Position numbers and translations under genes: made by a program
The notes under the pieces: generated by a model
The model's input: only the letters and a program-made list of their open reading frames with translations
Databases searched by the model: none
What the model was told of the DNA's origin: nothing
From: Flavobacteriales bacterium UBA3442
GTDB taxonomy: Bacteria; Bacteroidota; Bacteroidia; Flavobacteriales; Schleiferiaceae
Length of the DNA stretch: 39,970 nt
Assembly (NCBI GenBank): GCA_002378565.1
Contig: DFSH01000032.1
Location: 1-39,970, forward strand
Direction: 5' to 3'
Shown: positions 33,946 through 39,970 of the stretch, in pieces
Layout: each line of letters begins with the position of its first letter
How positions within the stretch are numbered: the stretch's first letter is position 1

Positions 33946-35505
33946 ATGAATTGGATTAAAACAACCACACTTATTGCTGTTGCTGCATTGACAGCAGCCT
34001 CTTGCGCAAAGCAAATGGACCTGAAGCCTAAGTATGGCCTCAATGCAGAGACAGTTTATTCTGACCCGAATAATTACATCAATGTTTTGGCCAAGCTCTA
34101 TGCCGGATTGGCTATTTCTGGCAACCATGGCCCTGCAGGGCAGCCTGACATTGGCGGCATCGATGAGGGCTTTTCACAATACGTTCGCGTGCTGTGGAAC
34201 TTACAAGAATTGCCAACCGATGAGGAGATTTGTGGCTGGTCAGATCCCGGTATCCCAGAGTTGAACACCATGACTTGGAATGACAACAGTTCATTTGTGT
34301 CTGCGATGTATTACCGCATTTACTACCAAATCGCATTGGCCAATGAGTTCATTCGCTACTGCTCCGATGAGTGGATGACGGATAAAGGGTTTACTGATGC
34401 AGAGAAAAGCATGATTGCAGGGTACCTAGCAGAGGCCAGGTATTTGCGTGCGATGAGCTACTACCATGCTTTAGACTTGTTTGGCAATGTGCCATTTGTG
34501 GATGAGTCAGATCGACCAGGTGTGTATTTTCCAGAGCAGATTTCTCGCAGCAATTTGTTCACGTGGGTTGAGTCTGAACTCAATGCCATTGAGTCGGGCA
34601 TGATGGCTGCTCGCAGCGCGCCTTACGGCCGTGCCGATCAGGGTGCTTTATGGGCACTTCGGGCAAAGCTCTACCTCAATGCTGAGGTTTATACAGGAAA
34701 CCCTAAGTATGACTTAGCCATGGCTGACGCATTAAGCATCATCAATGCAGGCTATACCTTGGAGACCAATTACGCCTACAATTTCATGGCAGATAACCAC
34801 CTATCTACAGAGGTTATTTTCCCAGTGACTTTTGATGGAGACCGCACCTTGACATGGGGAGGCAGTACCTTCTTGGTGCACTCTCACATTGGCGGCAGCA
34901 TGGACCAAAATGACTTTGGCGTGAATTCTGGATGGCAGGGCAATCGCGCAACCAGCGCTTGGTACGCCCTGTTCTCTGACAGCGCTGACAGCCGTGAAAT
35001 GGTTCACCTGGCTGGCCAGGAGGACACCATCACAGACATCACAACATTCACCCAAGGGTACCCCATCACCAAATGGACCAACATGGGTCGCGATGGTGTT
35101 GCTGGTGCTGACGCAACCTTCCCCGACACGGACTTCCCCATGTTCCGGTTGGCAGACTATTACCTGGTGTATGCAGAATGCGCAGAACGCACAGGAACCA
35201 ACCAAGCGCAAGGCGTGGCCTACTTCAATATGGTTCGTGAGCGAGCCTTTGGCCATGCGAACAACAATGTAGCAACCTTGAACCTGCAGCAAATCTTGGA
35301 TGAGCGCGGCAGGGAGCTCTACGCAGAGGCTCAGCGTCGCAGTGACTTGATTCGTTATGATCAGTTCACCGGAGGAAGTTACTTGTGGCCCTGGAAGGGC
35401 GAGTCGCAGTTTGGTGCGCCCACAAGCACCCACTACAATTTATACCCGCTCCCGTCTTCGGACTTGATTGCTAACCCAAACCTTCAGCAAAATGAAGGCT
35501 ACTAA
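33946..35505 (+). CDS. susD: SusD/RagB-family glycan-binding lipoprotein
   Basis: A 519-residue surface lipoprotein that lids the SusC barrel and binds the glycan. The N-terminus MNWIKTTTLIAVAALTAASC gives a lipobox with Cys20. The TPR-like part contains the family motif AEARYLRAMSYYHALDLFGNVPFVDE, and the C-terminal half has RLADYYLVYAECAERTG and ILDERGRELYAEAQRRSDLIRYDQF, both classical SusD blocks. It starts 11 bases after susC, in one operon. Confidence 0.95.
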   Translation: MNWIKTTTLIAVAALTAASCAKQMDLKPKYGLNAETVYSDPNNYINVLAKLYAGLAISGNHGPAGQPDIGGIDEGFSQYVRVLWNLQELPTDEEICGWSDPGIPELNTMTWNDNSSFVSAMYYRIYYQIALANEFIRYCSDEWMTDKGFTDAEKSMIAGYLAEARYLRAMSYYHALDLFGNVPFVDESDRPGVYFPEQISRSNLFTWVESELNAIESGMMAARSAPYGRADQGALWALRAKLYLNAEVYTGNPKYDLAMADALSIINAGYTLETNYAYNFMADNHLSTEVIFPVTFDGDRTLTWGGSTFLVHSHIGGSMDQNDFGVNSGWQGNRATSAWYALFSDSADSREMVHLAGQEDTITDITTFTQGYPITKWTNMGRDGVAGADATFPDTDFPMFRLADYYLVYAECAERTGTNQAQGVAYFNMVRERAFGHANNNVATLNLQQILDERGRELYAEAQRRSDLIRYDQFTGGSYLWPWKGESQFGAPTSTHYNLYPLPSSDLIANPNLQQNEGY

Positions 35506-35532
35506 CCCTCGATTAATTTAAATAACAGATCT

Positions 35533-36738
35533 ATGAAAAAGATTCTTACTCTCGGGCTGGCATGCTTGACCTCCATATTCGCGTATGGCCAGGTCACTGT
35601 CACCTATCAGGTTGACGCTACTGACTTCTTGGCAGCTGGCGCAACCCTTGCCAACAATGGCATGCGTATTGGCGGCGACTTTGCTGCAAATGGCGGTGTG
35701 TCCGCTATTGACACCATGGTTGACTGGTCTCCAACAGACACTGCGTCTGGTATGGCAGCACTAGGCAATGACCTGTTCTCAATTTCAGTTACTTATCCAG
35801 CCTCATCTATAGGAGCAACACAGTACTTTAAGTATGTGAACGGTGCATGGGGTGACAATGAAGGCACTGCAGCAACGACAACGATTGCGACTGACGCTTG
35901 CGGCGTTGATGATGGCGCAGGCAACATCAATCGCACCTTGGTGATCCCATCAAGCGACACCACCCTGCGTTATTGCTGGGATGCTTGTTACCAATGTGAC
36001 GGATCTGACCCTGGCATCTCCGACATCACCATCACCTTGCAGGTGGATGTGACGGATTACATTGCCGCAGGCAATAGCATTGCAGCCAATGGTCTTCGCG
36101 TAGGCGGTGACTTTGCTGCACAGGGTGCTAGCAATGCCAATGGCGCCATGGTTGACTGGTCTCCTACAGACACTGCATCTGGCATGGCGGACTTAGGTAG
36201 TGACGTGTGGTCTTTGACTATCATCTTCCCGCCAACAGCTGTTGGATCCACTCAGTACTTTAAGTATGTGAATGGTAACTGGGGAACCAATGAAGGTACT
36301 GCTGCAACATCAACGATTGCAACTGGCGGTTGTGGCGTGGATGACGGTGCTGGTAACATCAACAGAACCCTTGTGATTGCTGGCGATACTGCATTGAAAT
36401 TCTGCTGGGATGCGTGCCTCCAATGCGATGGCTCTAGTCCCAACGTGGTTGGTCTAGACGAGTCTGCTTTCAGCAGCCTGTCTATGTACCCGAACCCTGC
36501 GAATGGACCTGTTTCCATTGACTTTGCATCACGCAAAGACGGCAAGGCTACTGTACGCATTGTGAACCTACTTGGTCAAACCGTGAACAGCTTCTCCAAG
36601 GAGATCAACGCGGGTGAGAATCACATCGTTTGGAATCTGGATGCCGCCAATGGCAGCTTGGTGAATAACGGCGCCTTCTTGGTAGAGATTACCGTGAACG
36701 GCGAGCGCACGATGCAACGCATTGCCGTGAGTCACTGA
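35533..36738 (+). CDS. T9SS type A secreted protein with two tandem CBM-like modules
   Basis: A 401-residue protein with signal peptide MKKILTLGLACLTSIFAYGQ, two tandem modules (about residues 21-161 and 162-304) and a T9SS type A sorting domain (about 315-401: LSMYPNPANGPVSIDF, IVNLLGQTV, GAFLVEITVNGERTMQRIAV). Each module begins with a VxxxxQVD strand, has VGGDFAA or IGGDFAA, a QYFKYVNG segment and CGVDDGAGNINRTLVI, and ends in CWDAC-x-QCDG, so four Cys per module. From memory, related modules occur in Bacteroidota proteins beside amylases and resemble starch-binding Ig-like folds. Position right after susD and before the amylase suggests a surface alpha-glucan binder that takes the SusE/SusF role, delivered by T9SS rather than as a lipoprotein. 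Binding itself is inference. Confidence 0.82.
   Translation: MKKILTLGLACLTSIFAYGQVTVTYQVDATDFLAAGATLANNGMRIGGDFAANGGVSAIDTMVDWSPTDTASGMAALGNDLFSISVTYPASSIGATQYFKYVNGAWGDNEGTAATTTIATDACGVDDGAGNINRTLVIPSSDTTLRYCWDACYQCDGSDPGISDITITLQVDVTDYIAAGNSIAANGLRVGGDFAAQGASNANGAMVDWSPTDTASGMADLGSDVWSLTIIFPPTAVGSTQYFKYVNGNWGTNEGTAATSTIATGGCGVDDGAGNINRTLVIAGDTALKFCWDACLQCDGSSPNVVGLDESAFSSLSMYPNPANGPVSIDFASRKDGKATVRIVNLLGQTVNSFSKEINAGENHIVWNLDAANGSLVNNGAFLVEITVNGERTMQRIAVSH
35593..36444 (+). repeat. Tandem duplication of a 141-143-codon module
   Basis: Copy 1 spans about 35593-36015 and copy 2 about 36016-36444. The copies stay similar in DNA as well as protein; for example CAGTACTTTAAGTATGTGAA occurs identically in both, and the stretches encoding VDWSPTDTASGM differ at only a few bases. 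This points to a fairly recent internal duplication or to gene conversion. Confidence 0.85.
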
Positions 36739-36759
36739 CCCTTGATCTAATTTTTCATG

Positions 36760-36789
36760 AAAAGGTCGGCCATGTGGCCGACCTTTTTT
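36760..36789 (+). terminator. Rho-independent terminator inside the sus locus
   Basis: A 12-bp perfect stem AAAAGGTCGGCC / GGCCGACCTTTT closes an ATGT loop and ends in a T run, 21 bases after the tandem-module gene and 12 bases before the amylase start. It should separate, or at least dampen, transcription of the amylase relative to susC-susD. Confidence 0.92.
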
Positions 36790-36801
36790 AATTTCACCAC
36801 A

Positions 36802-38655
36802 ATGAAACAAATTGCTGCCACCTGTTTATTGCTCTGTTCAACCCTCCTGTCTGCACAGGGCATCCACATTGAGCCACCCAATTGGTGGACTGACATGCCC
36901 GGCTATTCCGTGGAGCTATTGATCCATGGACAACATGACATTGCATCGGTCACAGTTCAAGGTCAAGGGGTGAAGGTCATGACCGACAGCCCTGCCAACA
37001 ATCCTCACTACCGTTATGTGACCTTGAGCATTAGCCCAGAGGCGGAACCGCAAGACTTGATCCTTGCCATCGATTACGCAGGCAGACACCGAAGCAAAAA
37101 GGTCAACTATGAGCTCAAGGCAAGGGATCCGTTGATCCATGCCAACATGGGGCTCAGCGCCCGAGATCAATTGTACTTGGTGACCCCTGATCGCTTTGTC
37201 AATGGCGACACCCAGAATGATGTTGTCCGAGGCATGAAAGAGCGGGCAGTGAATCGCCAGGATGATTATTCACGACATGGCGGCGACCTGAGTGGATTGG
37301 CCAGTCAACTGGACTACATCCAATCGTTAGGCACTACGGCAGTGTGGCCAATGCCTATCCTAGAAAACAACATGCACGGCCAGAGCTACCATGGCTACGC
37401 CATCACGGACCACTATGCTGTTGATCCACGATTTGGCGGGCTTGAGTCTTACCAGCTGCTTGCTGATCAACTGCATCAGCGAGGCATGAAATTGGTGATG
37501 GACATGGTACTGAATCACACAGGCAGCATGCATCACCTCTTCCAGGATCCCCCGGATTCGAATTGGTTCAATGCATGGCCCCTCAGCTCAAACAAAGGCG
37601 ATGAGCAGACCTTGTCGTTGCGGTCCTCCCATAAGTACCAGGGGATTTATGACCCTTACGCTTCGAAGGATGATGTGCGACGATTCACCGATGGGTGGTT
37701 TGTGCCATCCATGACGGACCTCAATGGGCGGGATGCGCATTGTGCCCAATGGCTCATCCAAAACAGCCTATGGTGGATAGAAACCGTTGGTGTTGACGCC
37801 TTTCGGGTGGACACCTATTTCTACCCAGATCAAGCATTCATGCGGCAATGGACCGCCGCTATTCACGCAGTCTACCCAGAGTTTTTTGTCTTTTCTGAGT
37901 CATGGACTCATGACGCCCATTCGCAGGCCTACTTCCTCAACAGCCAGCCAGCCTTGGATGCAGGAGCTGACTTTTTGATCTACCATGCTTTGAAGTCGGT
38001 GATGGAAGAGCCTGCTAGCTGGACAACGGGGCCTACTAAACTTTACGCAGCCCTTGCTGCGGACTACCTCTACCCAGAACAGGCTAAGGACATGGTCATC
38101 TTTTTAGATAATCACGATGAAGGCCGTTTCATGGGCAAGATTGATGGCAACATGAAGATGTACAAGGTGGGCTTGGGTCTGTTGTATGCCTTGCGAGGCA
38201 TGCCATGCCTTTATTACGGTACAGAAATTGGCTACGACGCCGTGAATGACCATGGCGCCATGCGGCAGGACATGCTTGGCGGATTCCCTGGGGACCAAGG
38301 ATCAGCCTTTCGGGGTGAAGGTTTAACGGAGACGCAGCAAGAGGCCCTGGCCTATGTCAGACAATTGGGAGCATTGCGTCACCAGGAAACCTTGATTGGA
38401 ACAGGAAAATTGATGCAATGGGCGCCAGATGGCGGGGCTTACGCACTGGCTTGGTACGATGACAAGGAGGTCTTGATAGTGATAATCAATGTAGACGAGA
38501 CAGATCGTCAGTGGGACATGAGTAGATTCAGCGAACTGGGCATAGATCAGGGGCAATCAGCAAGAAGCCTATTGGATGAGAAGGTCATGACCATTGAATC
38601 ATCACAACACCTACCAGCTCAATCCATTCGCTGGCTAAAAATTACCAAGGACTGA
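36802..38655 (+). CDS. GH13 alpha-amylase family enzyme (neopullulanase/cyclomaltodextrinase-like, SusA-like)
   Basis: A 617-residue secreted glycoside hydrolase. Signal peptide MKQIAATCLLLCSTLLSAQ; an N-terminal Ig-like domain of about 100 residues (IHIEPPNWWTDMPG is typical of the cyclomaltodextrinase N-domain); a GH13 barrel with DMVLNHTGSMHH, GVDAFRVDTY (nucleophile Asp337), FSESWTH (acid/base Glu366) and FLDNHDEGRF (Asp439); then a C-terminal beta domain. The family cleaves alpha-1,4 links of maltodextrins or cyclodextrins, probably in the periplasm after SusCD import. The ATG at 36802 gives the signal peptide; the ATG at 36757 lies in the terminator and is rejected. No clear promoter is seen in the 12 bases after the terminator. 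Confidence 0.93.
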   Translation: MKQIAATCLLLCSTLLSAQGIHIEPPNWWTDMPGYSVELLIHGQHDIASVTVQGQGVKVMTDSPANNPHYRYVTLSISPEAEPQDLILAIDYAGRHRSKKVNYELKARDPLIHANMGLSARDQLYLVTPDRFVNGDTQNDVVRGMKERAVNRQDDYSRHGGDLSGLASQLDYIQSLGTTAVWPMPILENNMHGQSYHGYAITDHYAVDPRFGGLESYQLLADQLHQRGMKLVMDMVLNHTGSMHHLFQDPPDSNWFNAWPLSSNKGDEQTLSLRSSHKYQGIYDPYASKDDVRRFTDGWFVPSMTDLNGRDAHCAQWLIQNSLWWIETVGVDAFRVDTYFYPDQAFMRQWTAAIHAVYPEFFVFSESWTHDAHSQAYFLNSQPALDAGADFLIYHALKSVMEEPASWTTGPTKLYAALAADYLYPEQAKDMVIFLDNHDEGRFMGKIDGNMKMYKVGLGLLYALRGMPCLYYGTEIGYDAVNDHGAMRQDMLGGFPGDQGSAFRGEGLTETQQEALAYVRQLGALRHQETLIGTGKLMQWAPDGGAYALAWYDDKEVLIVIINVDETDRQWDMSRFSELGIDQGQSARSLLDEKVMTIESSQHLPAQSIRWLKITKD

Positions 38656-38665
38656 CAGGCAGAGA

Positions 38666-38698
38666 TTGGTTTAAATAAAGCGAAAAGTCGTACTTTTG
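38666..38698 (+). promoter_or_regulatory. Promoter of the SUF operon
   Basis: TTG at 38666-38668, a 22-base spacer and TACTTTTG at 38691-38698, an exact TAnnTTTG box followed by CA. The leader to the ATG at 38728 would be about 23-25 bases. This is one of the best-formed promoters in the window. No iron- or redox-responsive operator is recognisable. Confidence 0.65.
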
Positions 38699-38727
38699 CA
38701 ACAATATTTAGATTAATTCCAAATAGC

Positions 38728-39057
38728 ATGATTCACATTTCAGACGAAGCCGCACGCAAGGTTGCAAGCCTCATGGCAGAGCAAGGACAATCCCCGGATA
38801 AGGCGTTTGTTCGTGTTGCTGTGAAAAGTGGCGGATGCTCAGGCTTGAGTTATGACCTGGACTTTGTGGACAATGAATCTGAAGGTGATCAAGCCTTTGA
38901 AGCCAAGGGTGTGACCATTTTAGCGGAAAAAAAGAGCCTCCTTTACCTGATAGGCACCACCTTGGAATACCAGGGTGGCCTCAATGGCAAGGGCTTTCAA
39001 TTCAACAATCCTAACGCCTCACGCACATGCGGTTGTGGCGAAAGCTTCACAGTATAA
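38728..39057 (+). CDS. sufA: A-type iron-sulfur carrier (HesB/IscA/SufA family)
   Basis: A 109-residue A-type carrier that holds and passes Fe-S clusters to apoproteins. The three ligand cysteines are Cys37 ([13 protein letters not shown]) and Cys101/Cys103 ([11 protein letters not shown]), all intact. It precedes sufB by 8 bases and is the first gene after the promoter, so it belongs to the SUF assembly operon. The symbol is by position; erpA-like naming would be equally defensible on sequence alone. Confidence 0.93.
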   Translation: MIHISDEAARKVASLMAEQGQSPDKAFVRVAVKSGGCSGLSYDLDFVDNESEGDQAFEAKGVTILAEKKSLLYLIGTTLEYQGGLNGKGFQFNNPNASRTCGCGESFTV

Positions 39058-39065
39058 TTGCTGAG

Positions 39066-39970
39066 ATGGGTCAAGATACAATCCTTGATGATGTCACGTC
39101 ATCCGAGTACAAATACGGCTTTGAAACCAAGATTGACACTGATATCATTTCGCCAGGACTGAGTGAGGACGTGATCCGAACCATTTCAAAAAAGAAAAAA
39201 GAGCCGGAGTGGATGACGCAATGGCGTCTGGATGCCTATGCCGTATTTCTGACTCTGGAGGAGCCAGACTGGGCCAATGTGAACTACCCAAAACTGGACC
39301 TGCAAACCATCAGTTACTATGCGGCCCCCAAAAAGGTTCAAATCAATTCCTTGGATGAAGTGGATCCTGAGTTGCTCGTAACCTTTGAAAAATTGGGCAT
39401 TTCACTGGATGAGCAAAAACGTTTGACGGGCGTAGCCATGGATATCGTGGTTGACTCCGTGTCAGTGGCAACCACATTTAAAAAGACCCTCAATGAGAAG
39501 GGCATCCTATTTTGTTCCATGTCGGAGGCTATTGAAAAGCACCCAGAGTTGGTCCGCAAATACCTTGGCACTGTGGTGCCAACCTCTGACAATTACTACG
39601 CAACTCTGAACAGTGCGGTGTTCACTGATGGCTCTTTTTGTTACATCCCGCCTGGCGTGACCTGTCCGATGGAGCTGAGCACTTACTTCCGTATCAACAG
39701 TTCAGGAACCGGTCAGTTTGAGCGCACCTTGTTAGTGGCTGACAAAGGCAGTTATGTGAGTTATTTGGAGGGCTGCACGGCCCCTTCGCGCGATGAGAAC
39801 CAATTGCACGCCGCGGTGGTTGAACTGATTGCCATGGATGATGCAGAAATCAAATACTCCACAGTGCAAAACTGGTACCCGGGCAACGCAGAGGGCGTCG
39901 GTGGGGTTTTCAATTTTGTCACCAAGAGGGGCATCTGTCATGATCGCGCAAAAATCAGCTGGACACAAGT
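39066..39970 (+). CDS. sufB: Fe-S cluster assembly scaffold SufB, N-terminal 301 codons (runs off the window)
   Basis: An open frame from ATG at 39066 to the window edge with no stop. The N-terminus has [29 protein letters not shown] and [17 protein letters not shown], the centre has [21 protein letters not shown], and near the edge are YLEGCTAP and [10 protein letters not shown], all hallmarks of SufB. SufB forms the SufBCD scaffold complex that builds Fe-S clusters with sulfur from SufS. A full SufB is about 470-490 residues, so roughly a third is missing on the right. sufC, sufD and sufS would be expected beyond the window. Confidence 0.97.
   Translation, partial: MGQDTILDDVTSSEYKYGFETKIDTDIISPGLSEDVIRTISKKKKEPEWMTQWRLDAYAVFLTLEEPDWANVNYPKLDLQTISYYAAPKKVQINSLDEVDPELLVTFEKLGISLDEQKRLTGVAMDIVVDSVSVATTFKKTLNEKGILFCSMSEAIEKHPELVRKYLGTVVPTSDNYYATLNSAVFTDGSFCYIPPGVTCPMELSTYFRINSSGTGQFERTLLVADKGSYVSYLEGCTAPSRDENQLHAAVVELIAMDDAEIKYSTVQNWYPGNAEGVGGVFNFVTKRGICHDRAKISWTQ

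Noticed and set aside
36757..36801. Upstream extension of the amylase frame starting at ATG 36757
   Set aside because: It runs through the terminator hairpin, and the internal ATG at 36802 gives a proper signal peptide.
1..39970. tRNA, rRNA, CRISPR, insertion sequence or prophage
   Set aside because: All intergenic gaps are short, and no cloverleaf, repeat-spacer array, transposase or phage structural motif was found in reading them.

Overview
This window looks like a chromosomal segment of a member of the Bacteroidota, most probably a Flavobacteriales-type (possibly marine) bacterium with roughly balanced GC. The evidence is a SusC/SusD pair, type A and type B sorting domains of the type IX secretion system (T9SS), a RecB-nuclease-domain protein of the Bacteroidota type, a bacilliredoxin, and promoters of the Bacteroidota form (TAnnTTTG at -7, TTG about 20 bases upstream) rather than the E. 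coli form. No insertion sequence, phage gene, CRISPR array, rRNA or tRNA was found, and nothing in base or codon usage stands out as transferred.

Layout. 1-5711: the tail of riboflavin synthase (+) meets a tight minus-strand operon gluQ-yicC-gmk-nadD-(PD-(D/E)XK nuclease protein). 5787-8190: plus-strand metB-like gene, trkA/ktrA-like gene and a small lipoprotein. 8191-8515: the only gene-free stretch over 300 bases. 8516-10355: an unrecognised four-helix membrane protein with its own terminator, then trpS. 10372-18618: a minus-strand block, tetR-tolC-MFP-RND efflux operon followed by an unusually short dxs. 18775-21666: asnS and rpoN (sigma-54), nearly touching. 21778-25809: a 720-residue T9SS type B protein, a strong terminator, then uvrC. 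25862-30413: a minus-strand operon of a LolA-like periplasmic protein, two MacB/LolC-type permeases, an ABC ATPase and an iodotyrosine-deiodinase-like flavoprotein. 30528-30947: a bacilliredoxin. 31038-38655: a starch/alpha-glucan utilisation locus, susC-susD-(T9SS tandem-module protein)-GH13 amylase, with a promoter overlapped by a perfect 7+3+7 palindrome. 38728-39970: the start of a SUF operon (A-type carrier, then sufB cut by the window edge).

How the genes work together. The 31-38.7 kb locus is a compact glucan uptake system: SusC and SusD form the outer-membrane importer, the T9SS-sorted protein with two near-identical CBM-like modules probably replaces SusE/SusF as a surface glycan binder, and the signal-peptide-bearing GH13 enzyme cuts imported oligosaccharides. 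The efflux operon is headed by its probable TetR regulator, and the LolA/MacB-like operon looks like a lipoprotein or envelope export system.

The most interesting signals are: (i) the SusE/F-less, T9SS-dependent sus locus and its palindrome; (ii) a recurrent TACCTTTG-N4/5-ATG arrangement that predicts leaderless mRNAs for housekeeping genes; (iii) a 531-residue DXS lacking the usual internal linker but keeping its catalytic residues; (iv) a halotyrosine-dehalogenase-like enzyme with the substrate triad at the same spacing as the animal enzyme; (v) an orphan membrane protein; and (vi) an RND pump with an extra hydrophobic insert. All functional calls come from reading motifs by eye; no database search was run.
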